This document shows, piece by piece, positions 38,043-50,002 of a stretch of 64,000 nucleotides of DNA. Position numbers and translations under genes: made by a program. The notes below the pieces were generated by a model. That model made no database searches. It worked only from the letters and a program-made list of their open reading frames with translations, and was not told the origin of the DNA. The stretch spans positions 21,578,501 through 21,642,500 of the forward strand of contig OZ017799.1 of assembly GCA_963969395.1 (NCBI GenBank), given 5' to 3'. Each line of letters opens with the position of its first letter. Position 1 is the stretch's first letter. Source of the stretch: Pseudoscleropodium purum (lineage: Eukaryota; Streptophyta; Bryopsida; Hypnales; Brachytheciaceae).

Positions 38043-38435
38043 TAAATGTGGTAAAACCAAGTTGAAGTAAGATGCATACCCATTGATGACCCTTAGCCCA
38101 ATTGTGTCCCTATCTTTTTAGACTAGCAAATGTTGAACAACTGTAGAGAAGGAAGCAATTGGGTTGAGGGTCGACAGTGGTAGGCATACCTTAGCAACTG
38201 AATACTGCATACGCACTAGGAAGCAGCAGTGTGTCCACTTATTGAGAAAGATAGAACTCGAAAAAAGTCAGACATGCATACTCCGTCGACCTTTATGAAT
38301 GCCACGTTAGAGCACGAGTTTTTAAGTATATGCAGGAATTTTGATTCAATGGTCTGCATATTTCCTGCTTCAAAACATCAAAAATTTCAAAACTCTTTAT
38401 AGAGCAATCAATGCCTTATACACAGCGACGCTTAA
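38043..38435. other. PP2C 3' flank
   Basis: About 400 bp between the TTAA element and the PP2C stop codon, probably 3' UTR. No other feature seen. Confidence 0.4.
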
Positions 38436-40133
38436 CTATGATTGGTGCCCAATCTGGCCATTCAAGGAGCTGAGATCTTTGAGACAAACAACGAGCACGG
38501 AAATATCGTCCCGGCTGCCTCGCCGCAGCGCAGCAGCTGCCAAGACTTTGGCAGCGCCTTGGGCCGACGTCTGCGCTAAAACGAGCTCCACAGCTTCGTC
38601 ATTGTTCATCACCTTCCACAGGCCATCGCTAGCCACTATAAAGAAATCGTCTTCGTCGGTCAGGCTGTTGTCCCAAATATCCGGCTCCACACTCAAATGC
38701 TCCTTGATGATGAAATCGCCAAATGCACGTGACATGTTCAGTCTCTTGTCCACCCGGTACACCCCTCCCATCGGGGATAAGGCCACTTCACCTCCTTTAG
38801 ACTCCACCTGCACATTAATTCGACGTACATCAATGTCCGGTTCTGAAAAGGAATGTTGCTTGCTGGATTCAAAACTTGAAAGCATCCACAGCAAAGTGAT
38901 GATTGTCTGGGGACAGGAGTAGTGTAAAGACCCGGTATGGAAGGCGATGAAATCCTATCCGAAGTGCCGGACAAAGGTAATTATACAAACTAATGATAGT
39001 TATACAAACCAAAGGTCAATGAGGTCAACCCTTGAAACAGTCTCTTTTCTGTAAATTTTTCATTAGGACGGTTCCATAGGCTTTGGGATTTTATGAGGAT
39101 CCTTTCAGAGCGTCCTAACGCTGGAATTGGGGACCTTCATCTGCACGGTCGTCAAACCATCAGGCCTGGAAAAAGAACCCCTATAATATGTTGGGTTTAG
39201 TCCTTCAAGTCCTCTTTACACTCAGATCTCTTTAATACAAAAATTCGCTAAAATGGCATTCTAAGATATCTTGCACACTTGCCACACTATCATTCACTGT
39301 AGCATACATGTCACGCAGTCAAACTCTGAAATTGTTATTCATCATTTGGAGGCCTCAGGCAGTCAGAGGGCAGGATGTAGTACAAACTAGCTTTTGTTGT
39401 CTGCATCAAAGTTTGGAATGAGAGTCCTCAATGAATGATTACCATTTCACGCTCTTCCGGTTTCTGAGGCTCGTGATCGACGCTCACTTCAATGGCTTTG
39501 CCATTTCTGGAGAGAACAGCCCGCGAGTCACCCACGTTGGCTACCACCAGCCGGCGGTTGTTGTCTAGCAGGAACGCCGTCGTGGCTGTTGACCCTGCCC
39601 TGAAATCCGTCTCATTCTCGGCCTTGTCCAATATTCTGCAACCTCTCCACTTCGTGCCTGAGATTCTTGCTATTCAATCATTCAGAAGGTCATGGCTAGT
39701 TGGAACTGGAATCAACATCTAGCTACTGTCACACAGCCAATATACGTATGACAACAATGCGCACAAAGAATGTGCAACGAAGGTGGTGATTCTAAGAGAA
39801 TTAGAGATTTGAGGAACTGAGTATGGACCTCTTATCAGTAGAGAAGTAAATCTCCGTAATTGTCTTCCTGGGGTCGCTTCTGAAGTTCGGGTGTGCTAGG
39901 ATTTTGTTGAAAAGTTCTTGCTCCAAGTACGAGGCCACCTCGGTGCCGGCATGGCCATCGTAGACCGCAAACAAGCCAATTTCGCTGCCATCGAAGGATT
40001 GCATTCGGGCTACATGGTAATCTTCAATGGGGTGATCTCGCAGTCCCTTGACCCTCGCGTACCCAAATGTGACCGACGACTGTCGACTCTCACCCCCTCC
40101 TGCCCACGCTGTGGCACCTTCCTCCCCGTCCAT
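38436..40133 (-). CDS. Protein phosphatase 2C, plant clade-F-like (PIA1/PAPP2C type)
   Basis: A metal-dependent Ser/Thr phosphatase. Three exons, 40133-39829, 39635-39443 and 38807-38436, give 289 residues, the usual size of the compact plant PP2C group. Motifs in order: VTFGYARVKGLRDHPIEDYH, the metal-binding VYDGHAG, GSTATTA, VANVGDSRAVLSRNGKA, SVDHEPQ, MSRAFGD, the second metal-binding IVASDGLWKVM, and SRDDISVLVV. The Asp ligands (ED of IEDYH, DGH, SDG, RDD) are all present. DGHAG replaces the common DGHGG, as in this subgroup, where position 4 varies. The start ATG at 40,133 precedes an acidic, Gly-rich leader. Between exons 2 and 3 the usual lid segment is shorter than in relatives, so a small missed exon is possible although the phase is clean. 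Confidence 0.92.
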
Positions 40134-42088
40134 CTCTCTAGAGGTGGTCAATGTATGCCTGGAGATATCCAAAATACCACAATTCGCTAGAACGTGAGCA
40201 CCGCACCATGCGACAAGACATCCATCGAAATCAGGAAAAAAAATGACGCTAATTCAAACTAACCACGAAGTTCGTACTGGTTGCTTGAATTCAAGGGTCC
40301 CAAAACTGAGGTCACCAGGAACCTCCGTCTAGATGATGAAATTACGAGAAAGAATGATTACTACTCTTTCAAATCTCTGCCGTGTGAAATCCTTTCACTA
40401 GTTGAGAACTACTTGAATCCCACGTGAAATTTATATCCCGGCACTAGATAAGAAAAAACAGAGAGATTTCTATGGCAGTCACATTATTCGCTTGAAGATT
40501 CAACAAATTTCGAGCAAGAAAAAAATACGAGAGGACGGGCTAACCAATTGCCATCTAAATTAGCTCAAAACGAAAACACGTTCCTGCCAGCAGCAATTCG
40601 CTGCTTTACCCCGACAAAACGCTAGAACAAAACACACAATAAGAGCTCAACACACAAACAGAATTTTATTGATCAGTCACACGAGCACAAAAAGACCAAA
40701 AGGAATAACCAAATATTCAGTCGAGCAGTCACCAATGTGCGCTCACCAAGTGCTACTGTTAGGATCGCGGAACTTGAACCACGCACGTCGTCTTCCTTCG
40801 CAACTGCACTCCAAACTGAACCCCCCCCCCCCACACACACACTCTCCGTCCTTCAACCTAATGAGCTTGAAACCAAAATTGAAACTTCGGAGCACGCCCC
40901 TTATAACAGACCTACCCTACAATACTACAAAAGCTCGTCCTATTTCAACCCAACGCATGCCATGTGTCAGCAGCAGGCCAAGAGATTCTCCGAATGGCCA
41001 CACGGCGATCGCCGAACGGCCAAGCGCAAAAGCTCACCACAACTAAGAGGAGTGCGAAATTTGTGCGGGTGATTACCATGATGACGACGAGATGCAGCAG
41101 CACCGCAAGATTAGGGCATCCCGAAGCTTTCGAAAAGCGGACTTCCATCGCCGGAAAACCATCGCTGGACTTCCAGAGCCGGAATTCCGTCGAAAGCTTT
41201 GGGCCCCTGCTCTTCCAACGCGCCGTCTCCTCCAAACTGCCCATCACAAGCACCAGCGAACGAGAAAATGCGACGACGTCGAAACGGACGAAAACCGTCG
41301 TCGTTCGTTGGAATCCTGCAGGACGGAATTGTGCCAATAATGAAACGTGGCGGTGATGTTCAGTCGCGTCCGTACAGTACGTATGCTGTAGCTTTCATCT
41401 ATTGGATGAACGTAGATTCATCGTCTCGGATGAGAAGATGCGACGGCGACGAATCACGGGACGACTTTCGTTAGCTCTGGCAAGGACTGAGACAGGGGGC
41501 CAATAATTCAATGAAACACAGAGGGTGTGAGGTTTGGGGTTTCGGGCAGTCACATGGAGCCCACCGGCGTCGTACCAACGTTTTTCATCCAGTGGATGAA
41601 CGCACTTCGTCGACGAGGATTTTTCTGTTCATCTCCGAGGGGAAAAGAAAGCAACTGGCGGAATCTCTCCATCAAGCCGGCCGAACCCTCCTCATTCACC
41701 GCTTCCACTGTAATCGCTGTTGTCGTTTGCCACTTTGCCGGATCCCTGACTTGCGTCCGTCGGCCATCGCGGTGGTCAGGCGCGCCATGTGCATGTCCCT
41801 GGAGCGGAAGAAATTGGACTGCTTCTTTCTTCCGGGTAGGGGAGTCACCCTACATGCCGGCGATTATGCCATGAAGGCACTGTAGTTGTGTCTGCTCAAC
41901 TGTTGTTGTGGACTCTGCTTTTTGGCTTTCATTTACTCAATCGTTGTCTGATTTTGGCTAATTTGATCGCATGTATGTAATCATGAAGGTACGCTTTAAG
42001 TGATGTGTGCTTTAAGCGATTTATGTATGTGTGTGTTTGGAACTGTATGAATTTTTGTGTGCGTCTGAAGTTTTGGTTCTTGGTAGGG
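40134..42088. other. PP2C upstream region and unexplained GC-rich block
   Basis: Bases up to ~40,930 are probably PP2C promoter and leader. They include a run of 12 C followed by an AC repeat at 40,821-40,842. From ~40,940 to ~41,890 GC is high and open frames occur in several frames of both strands (for example 40,945-41,337 minus and 41,511-41,885 plus), but none shows a known domain. This may be a long 5' leader of the trihelix gene or an unrecognised gene. Confidence 0.35.
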
Positions 42089-42089
42089 G

Positions 42090-42895
42090 AATTGTGTTGA
42101 TTGCATTGATGTTAAGCTCTTAGTGCTTTTGTTATGGACGGCCGTGTGTTGATTAATTGGTATGGAGGTTGTAGGTGTTTGGGGATATGACAGATTAGGG
42201 AGGTTGATTTCTCTCTTGTAAGGAATGCGAGGTGTTTGGTGTTCACTTTAAGGAAAGCACGATGTATCGCCCTTCGAGTGGTCACATGTTTCGTTTTCGA
42301 GAACCTGCTGGAGTATCTTGTAGGACGGTTTAGCCGTTTTGTTTTGATTTTTGAGGACTTTTGTTGATTGCATTGATGTTACGTCTTTAGTGTTTTGTTA
42401 TGGACGGTCCGTGTGTCGATCAATTGGTGTATCGGGAGTTGTGCGTGGAAGTAACAAAGTAGGGGGATCGATTGGCCTCTGGTATGGAATGCGAGGTGTT
42501 TGGTGCTCATCTGAAGGGAAGCTCGATGTGTCGCCCGTCGAGTTGCATATGTTTCGTTTTGGTGAATCTGTTGGAGTATTATCTAGGACGGCTTAGACAT
42601 TTTGTTTTGATTTTTGATGATCTGTGTGGATTGTGGTTGTAGCGGCTTTGTTATTGTTGCTATTGGATGACCTTCTGTTGATGAAATGGTATTTCGGGAG
42701 GAGTTATTGTTGCTATTAGATGACCGTCAGTATTTCAAATGGTACATTTGTAAGGAATGCGAGATGTTTGATGTTGATATGAATGGAAGCACGAAGTGTT
42801 GCCCCTCATTACTGTCGAGATGCACATGCTGAATGTGTTCGTTTTGAGGAGTACCTAGGAAGCCATAGCCGTTTTGTTTTGATTTTTGATAATGG
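42090..42895. repeat. Three-unit ~270-bp tandem repeat upstream of the trihelix gene
   Basis: Diverged head-to-tail units at about 42,090-42,358, 42,359-42,621 and 42,622-42,895. Each contains a 'GGAATGCGAG.TGTTTG.TGTT' block, an 'AAGCACGATGT.TCGCCC'-like block, a 'GTTTCGTTTT' block, and ends in CCGTTTTGTTTTGATTTTTG or a near match. The first two units also share TGTTGATTGCATTGATGTTA. Confidence 0.85.
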
Positions 42896-43021
42896 TGTTT
42901 GTGATGTATGTGTGCCACAGCAGTTTGACGGCAGTGAGCATTCACAACATTCATTCTAAGAAGTTCAAGGTTGCAATTCTATTGCGACAACTTCAATTGA
43001 TCGGAGCGGAAAATTGCAGCA

Positions 43022-43768
43022 ATGGAAGGTGAGCGAAGCCAGACGCCCGTGTCGCTACCTCCTCCTCCGATGAGCATGATGTCCACGGCGTCGCTGCAGC
43101 CCCAAGAGACGGAGAGAAAGCCGACCGTGGTTCGAAATGGTGAAGAGAAGCGGGAAGAATGGTCGGCTCGCTCGGTGGCCCTCTTCCTGGATCTGTATGA
43201 GGAGAAATACTTTGAGATGGACAGGGGGAGCTTCCGATCCAAGGACTGGGAGCAACTGGTGGACCGCTTCAACATGGAAGGAGGAGGTGGCAAGTCGGTG
43301 AAGCAGTGCCGGGACAAGATGGACTCGTTGAAGAAGCGGCACAAGCTGGAGAGGGGCAGGAAGGCCAGCACTGGAGCGGAGACTTGCAGTTGGATGTGGT
43401 TCGACAAGATGGATGGCATGTTTGGCGACCATCCCAAGCACCAGGGTGTGCTGCTCGGGCCTCCAGAAGCAGTCGAGATGAAATTCCCGGCCGATAAGTT
43501 TCGGATTACGGGTGGTGAGAATGTGGTTCCGGAGGAAGAAGAGAGTCGGCGGTTGGTGGGAAGCTGGAGGGAGGCGAAGAAAGTCCTGCAAGAGCTCCCT
43601 CTCTCTCCCGAAGAGCGGGGCAAAGCTCGCACTCTGCTGCTGGAGAAGAAAGAGGAAGAGCGCCTGGAGTATTTTGAAGGTGACTTCGAAGAGGTGTGCC
43701 ATTGCTTGAAGCTGCTTGTGGAGAGAGCGTCTGGCCACTCGTCAGGTTTGAACCCTCTGCCTTTCTAG
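43022..43768 (+). CDS. Trihelix (Myb/SANT-like) transcription factor, SIP1-like
   Basis: A probable sequence-specific nuclear DNA-binding protein. The open frame has 248 residues. A Pro/Ser/Met-rich start is followed by the trihelix domain at ~45-115: helix 1 EEWSARSVALFLDLYEEKY, helix 2 SKDWEQLVDRFN and helix 3 KSVKQCRDKMDSLKKRHKLE. Next comes the conserved fourth helix (SWMWFDKMDGMFG, ~123-135) and an acidic, Glu/Lys-rich C-terminal coiled-coil-like region (KKEEERLEYFEGDFEE). The frame stops after NPLPF. However, GTCAG|GTTTGA at 43,745/43,746 is a usable donor, and an in-phase exon at 44,150-44,224 (MAGILQMDFAAASDIQRRLE) would replace the last eight residues. The true 3' end is therefore uncertain. 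Exon GC is high and codon use looks coding throughout. Confidence 0.82.
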   Translation: MEGERSQTPVSLPPPPMSMMSTASLQPQETERKPTVVRNGEEKREEWSARSVALFLDLYEEKYFEMDRGSFRSKDWEQLVDRFNMEGGGGKSVKQCRDKMDSLKKRHKLERGRKASTGAETCSWMWFDKMDGMFGDHPKHQGVLLGPPEAVEMKFPADKFRITGGENVVPEEEESRRLVGSWREAKKVLQELPLSPEERGKARTLLLEKKEEERLEYFEGDFEEVCHCLKLLVERASGHSSGLNPLPF

Positions 43769-43859
43769 GCTATGCATGTTTTGTTGCTCTTCTGCTCTCT
43801 AGTTCTGTTGAGGAATTGCACTTTCGAATTGCAATGGAAGCACTTTCTACATTACCTTT

Positions 43860-44060
43860 AAAGGACCAAGGATTCATGGTTTGAAATTAACCGAATTAAC
43901 CCATCACATTGTGTAAAGTCCATAATTCGGATGAAGCCATATCTTTCATCACCAGCATCATTGAAGACCATTTCATGTATTTGTTAAAAAATAAATAAAG
44001 TTGATCAAAAAAATTCCCCATATGACCTACTCAAAACCAATTTGGGCCTCTTGATCTGTT
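43860..44060 (+). repeat. Intronic dispersed repeat, copy 2 of 3
   Basis: About 200 bp starting AAAGGACCAAGGATTCATGG. The core is 'TCATCACCAGCATCATTGAAGACCATTTCATGTATTTGTTAAA', quoted here as matching positions ~43,949-43,991, and it ends at TTGGGCCTCTTGATC. It lies just after the trihelix stop, inside the predicted intron 43,746-44,149. Confidence 0.7.
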
Positions 44061-44224
44061 AGAGGTAAATTATGATGCTGATCCTCTAGTTGATTGACTC
44101 ACCTCTTATTGCTGTATTTGCTGTATTTGCTTTGCAATGGAAAATGTAGGCATGGCGGGAATACTCCAAATGGATTTCGCAGCAGCCTCTGACATTCAGC
44201 GTAGACTGGAGGAAGTCTTAACAG

Positions 44225-47200
44225 GTACGATTTTCTCTTTTCGTTCACGCTTTATCACTGTTAGCTTAACATTAATGAACAAGCTTGATGATTTGGCTTC
44301 GTTTTTAAAAATGAAGTGCTTAATTTTGCAAGATTTGACTGATAGCATCCTCTAGTCAAATCCTATTTCTCCTTACTGTTTCTGAGGGGTATGATGAGGG
44401 TTTTATATGGCTAGTGCTGCTGGTGTGAAGAGGCTTTTTTCCTGAGATGTTAACGTCTGCCGTGCTATTTTCTAGTGGCATGGGTGTTGATTGCACGAGG
44501 CAATTGTACTTCTCTGCAGATGTTATTTCCCTTAAAAGGCGGGCAACTTCCAATCTGCGGTATTTCATGCCTACAGCAAAACATAGTAGGGGATGAAGAC
44601 GAGCTTCACCTCAAACAATATTTTAAAGGTTCTCCCACAAATCACTGCTTCGTGATTCAATTCCACAACTTCTCAGTTGAAACCTGCCGTTCAACCACCA
44701 GTGAAGCGAAGGCATTTGCGAGGGTAGTGCTGCTACTACTGCTGTCGTGAGACTTGAAAGTGCAAAATGAAGAAGTCAGGCATTTGCACCTCACCTTCTT
44801 CCTGATGTGTCGTACGAGCTTTTACCACGTTCTGATTGACTCCAACTTGATCTGCCCAGTTCTTCCTTTTTCCTGAAACCCTTTCAAGGTATTGTGGTAC
44901 AATGCAGTTTCTCATTCTCGGCATACTGTCCTCTATTCTAATTCTCCGCATGTTTAGGTGACCTCGTCCAGATTTACACTTGTTTAAAAGTTAGACTGAA
45001 ATCACCTTTTGTAGAGGTTCTCGCGTTCAGAAGTTGTGCTAGTAAGTGTTCGAACATAGGACGATGTCTACAACACCTTCACTGATCTTCGTCTTATTTT
45101 TGAGAGTGCTGACATTCGAAATGCTCACGCAGGGACTTTCAGAAGCTGAATGTGCATTGACAGCAAGTTCTGAATGAGCCGAGGTTGAGCTTTGGACGTC
45201 CTCTTCTTGCAGAGGCCTATACTCAGTCTGACGTGCAAGGTAAAGTGTTCCTCATAATCTTCGTGGATACAATCTCAAAATTAGGTTCTGTTTGGAGTTA
45301 TTTGTAGCCTTGATGTAGTAAAGAAATGTGATATTTTCTCAGAATTCCTGATCTTTTTTATAGTGCCGTCTGAATACCGTCAAGAAAGGGAGTAATTCAT
45401 TACTTGAAGATTAGATGCATAAATGTATTGAGCATCTTCCTGCCCACTTGTATGTGTTCTTGCAGATATTCAGGTATATAGCCTTCTTGAGTTGTGGTTT
45501 CACCCGAGACTTTGAAGAGGATATCTTTAGTTCCAGTGTTGAATTCAGTTGTGCACCAACCTTCAACGATGTTACCTGTGCATCTTGAGTGATAAGTCTG
45601 ACTCACTTTGCGAAGTCTTCAATTTTTGCTGTCATGGAAGGTTCTGATTTTACCAGCCAGTCATGATTAGACTTGTTCCGCAGGGTTGATGTACGTTTTA
45701 CAGGAGCGCACAGACCCAGTTCCCTGAGAACGTACCACTTGTGTAATTTGTAAAGACTAAAAATTTTAAGCTACTATATAAAGTAGCCGACCCATTTTAA
45801 ACCACTTAAGCAATCACGCGTATCTGGAGCGCAGGTTTCTTGAGTGTGGAAGGATTCCATAATTTTTCAGAATTTTATTTCTCAGAACATAATTACTATG
45901 AATTTTATAGCTGAAGATTATGATCAACCTATATTGCTCATATAGTTCTTCCTTTTTCCAACCACATTTCCAACCACAAGTTGGTTGCAATATTGAGAGT
46001 CTTGCAGTTGATCATAATGTACCACAACTGTGCCATAAACTACTCATCTTCACATGATTAAAAAGAGAGCAATCTATGTAACCAAAATGGGGTGTGATCA
46101 GAAATGGGTTGGCCACTGGGTTGGCCACTATGAGTACTGAAACTAAATATTTTTACAATTTGGTTCTACAAGCACTTTCAGTTTGGTTACTTTTGAACCA
46201 TGGCATAACTGCATAAGGTAGCTGACCTCATGCAACAGCATATCAAATCTAATGCTTATTCATAGACATCACTTCTTACAATTTGGTGTGAGTGCACAAG
46301 GTAGCTGACTGGATACAACACCTGCAGCACCTGAAACTTGAGCTTATGCACTATCTGCCAACAGGAATTTGAAACCTGCTATCCTATACAAGTGCAGTTT
46401 CTAGTTGTAAGAGACCCCATAAATTTTCAATGAAACAGTTAATAAGTCTGTAAATATTGGACTTCCTGTAGATGTTCTGCCTCGGTATAGATCCCATCTG
46501 GTGTAGGGTAAGGTACTCCATCAAGTGACTTCATCCAATGAAATCAGCCCAAGAGTCAAGTGTCTTACAAGGATGGGGTCATGAGATGGAATGGCTTATC
46601 TTACGTAAGAAACTGAGAAAACTACGACTTCGCACTTGAGCCTTGACTTCAGCTGTGCTGCATGCAATGGTTTATGTTCACATCATTATGCAGACAAAAA
46701 TCTCAATGATGAGAAATATACCTTGAACTAGTGCTAAGGCATAGATTGCAGATGGTATGAAGATTGTAATAGCCATTCCAAAGCCCTATGGGCTGGTGTG
46801 CTTCAAAAAACTAGTATCACTACATGAATTCTTCGTCTCAGCAACCCAGGACCAAGTTGCTCACAACTATGTTAAATGCTAACCATAAACCAGGAGGGAA
46901 GTGCAAGCCATCAAAATAAAACCCTTAAACCTTTTTACTTGCCTCCTATAGATGTGAGCAGTGGCCTTCATGCACGGCCTATGTCTCTGCATAAATAAAA
47001 AACGATTAGATGGTCACATGTAGGTTTTCACACTTTACAATCAATACAAAGACAAACAAGCAGCTACGCTACGATAGACTCGGTCCTTGTAGCATTGGCT
47101 TGCTTTTCGAGTAGGGTCTTACTCTAACTTCCTCACATGTAGCTCCTACCCTACCCCCTTCGGTCTAGGTCCAGAGCCAATAGATGTTCAAAGAACAAGT

Positions 47201-47522
47201 ACGATCCACCCTAAATAGCTCTTGCCTCCTTGTGTGCTAATACAAAATAAGAAATCCATAAACTATACTCTCCTCTACAATACACTGAAAAGACATATTA
47301 AACGCAATAAGTGTTTGGGCGTTACTAACCTTAGAACAGCTTGTTTATGGAAGTGAGGACTTCACAAGTGATTATGTGTTAATACTGAAGAAGTGTTGGT
47401 ATTTATCTACTCCCCAGTAATACCACTTACAGGGGGTGGACTATTACTTCTAAAGGAGAAATTTGGGAGTATCGATTTGTAAATATTAGCACATGCAGGA
47501 CAGCATTGAAAGCAAATCGATA
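44225..47522. other. Trihelix and PAS2 convergent 3' region
   Basis: About 3.3 kb of moderate-GC, presumably transcribed or intergenic DNA. A phase-compatible open stretch (44,476-44,750) follows a TCTAG acceptor, but its translation is not recognisably conserved. No other gene, tRNA or terminal repeat was found. Confidence 0.35.
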
Positions 47523-50002
47523 TCACAACTTGCAAAGTTCTATACCTTTTGGCTTAACAGCCAGTGCCTTCTTCCGTTGATGGATCATATGCGTATACAT
47601 TCCCGGGCTCCCTGCAGGCGGCATTCACGTGATATCCTTGAGTCAAAAAATGATCCACCACACCTCTGACCCCAAAGGAGCGAAATTCATGGTTTAAAAC
47701 AGACAATTTGATTGATCTTATTGTCAAATATTCAATAACTCACTCGGGGTCAAATTTGATGTCACTAGAATCAATGAAGAACATTGGATGTGTTCGTTAA
47801 ATGAAATAAAAATTGAACACAGGAAAGTCCCCATACAACCCACACAAAAGTGCTAAGAAACTATGAAGCCCAAGTTGGGCCTCTCTGGCCCTTCAAGTTC
47901 AAACCAGAGTTGGCAAAAGTTCAATGCTCGCCTGGAATATAAGCGAAGATGGCCAGTATTGAAGCGTAGTAATAATCGAAAGCAAAATTAAGCTTGTTCG
48001 GCATAAGGAGATTGTAAAGCCCGGTTTCCTGCCCAAAGACGAATGTTAGAACGGAATAAAATCTCTTATCAGGTTAATCTCTGAAAAAGTTTATAGACAA
48101 GCCCAGCTGAAGAAAAATGTATGAAAAGGGCGACCAGGTGAAAGAATCTTACTCGCATGAATGGCAGAGCAACAAATATGAGACCGGCTTCACTGGAGAT
48201 CCCAGTGGGATATAGGATATAGAAAGTGGTGTACCTGCAACAACAGCAACAAACTATGAATAGTGGAAAGACATTCCATAGGTTCAACAAGTCAATTCTA
48301 CCTAATCATATAATAAAATAGAATATTTTTAAACATCAGGCACTTCAAGTAGGAACTACTTTGCTATATTAATCAGAAGGAATAAAAGATTAAGCGCAGA
48401 TCAATAGCAAAATGGGTTAAGGAAATGCAGTCCATGCACAATTGACAGTCAGACCTTAGCCAGAGAAGAAAGCGAGGTGCTGAACCGAACACCTCTTTCA
48501 AACCGAAGAACGAATATCGGATAACCTAGTGGTAGTAAAACCATGAGAATCATCAGAAAGCAATCATCTTTCGTTAAGACAAATGAAAAAGGGTGATAAT
48601 TCACATGTGATGAACATGGTTGTAGTGCAGAATCAGATCATATGCTCTCACCTCTGTAATACTCCAACTGAGGATCAAAGAAGTCACCAACCAGTGATCT
48701 CGAACCTGCCGATACAGAGTCAGTTCTCCAAAGTTAGACACTTAGACATGGATGGCTAGCAGGAATAGCAAACCCTAATGCAATGGTGGTGTACCATTAA
48801 ACTTTATGTGTCCAAGCTGGAAATTAAAAGTCTACTTCGGATGCCAATAGTCGATAATAGAAACGTAAAAACATAATTCTATGAGTCAAAAATGTAGGAT
48901 ACGATTTCAACCTTCTATTGGTAAATTTTATTACCCTCCTAAAATGATTCATTTCAACTCCTATAGATATGGACGCGGCCATTTTTGTCCACTTAGGGTT
49001 TAGTAGACAAATTCCCTCAATGCTAACTGAACAGAAACAATCATATCAAAGTCCCTGCACCATTCAGTGCTCACACAGAGATCCAGTAACAGGATCTTAG
49101 AGCATGCTCAGAGTCCACTCGTGTCTTTGAGTAAGTATGAAATATGAAGTTTGTTCTAGACGAAACTAAAAACAACCAAAATCTTTTGAGAGATGAGAAT
49201 TCATTACTAACTTGGGGAAAGCTGTATAGAACACCCCAAGTTAAAAAGATGCGCGATCCAATCTGTGGCAGCGTGGCCATAACTGGAGACCTCGTGATTC
49301 CTGCAACAAGTGAGCAAGGAAAGTTTGATAAACCGACCAAATAGTTTCACATGGACATATCAAAAGAGGATGAAGTAAAAAAACCATAGGAGTCACTGAG
49401 ACACAAAATTGAACAATTCCTATTCAGCCAAGCAGTGTCCAAAAAAGAGAGGCATCGAAAAGAAGGCAAAATACAAAGAAAACCACTGTCGGGAAGGTGG
49501 TTTACTTCATACCTACAATACTGTTGAAAATCTGAAAACCCAGGTCCACAAACCAACACAGCATTCATCAGTCATAGTTTCTGGAAAGACTTCGACAATG
49601 TAGAAATCCACGACGGACATGAAATCAAATAGAATTGGAAACCATACGCATTTGAGGATGATACCAAAAGCAGATTGGAGAAGAGAAAGACCTCAAATAA
49701 TGCAGCTGTCTGCCATATCTGGAGAGGCTTCTCCACCGCATCATACACTCCCGGGCAGCCTTTCGTGTACAACGCGTACAATGCGGAGTACAAAATCTGT
49801 GACCTGCAAGGAAAAACAAACATGTTTCCCTCAACTATATATTTTCCAAGCCAATCGATTTGATTCTACATTGGAGATATCACAAAAAAGTGCAACCCAC
49901 CAGAGAAAACGAAGTTTGCGAAGTTGGGGTGTTTCAGTATTCTCACCATCCGGCAAAGAGAAGCCAATTATAGACCGCGAGGTAGGCACGCACGGCGCCC
50001 AT
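47523..50002 (-). CDS. PAS2: Very-long-chain (3R)-3-hydroxyacyl-CoA dehydratase, PASTICCINO2 homologue
   Basis: The third enzyme of the ER fatty-acid elongase cycle. It dehydrates 3-hydroxyacyl-CoA to trans-2-enoyl-CoA for waxes and sphingolipids. I read nine exons: 50002-49947, 49803-49692, 49531-49513, 49300-49212, 48705-48652, 48525-48455, 48234-48153, 48028-47932 and 47611-47523. They give 222 residues, against 221 in Arabidopsis. Hydrophobic segments alternate through the protein as in the polytopic family. Motifs: MGAVRAYLAVYNWLLFAGW, VYDAVEKPLQIWQTAALFE, RSPVMATLPQIGSR, FLTWGVLYSFP, LSWSITEVIRYSFF, and TTFYILYPTGISSEAGLI, which carries the catalytic Tyr and Glu. The C-terminus is GMYTHMIHQRKKAL plus a Lys-rich end suited to ER retention. 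Exon 3 is only 19 nt, and intron 8 uses a GC donor. Confidence 0.94.
47674..47890 (+). repeat. Intronic dispersed repeat, copy 3 of 3
   Basis: About 215 bp starting AAAGGAGCGAAATTCATGGT, with a core of GTCAAATTTGATGTCACTAG then AATCAATGAAGAACATTGGA, ending TTGGGCCTCTCTGGCCC. It occupies intron 8 of PAS2, antisense to the gene. It is clearly related to copies 1 and 2. Confidence 0.7.

Noticed and set aside
43055..43738. 227-codon minus-strand open frame
   Set aside because: Antisense to the trihelix domain, with no recognisable domain of its own.
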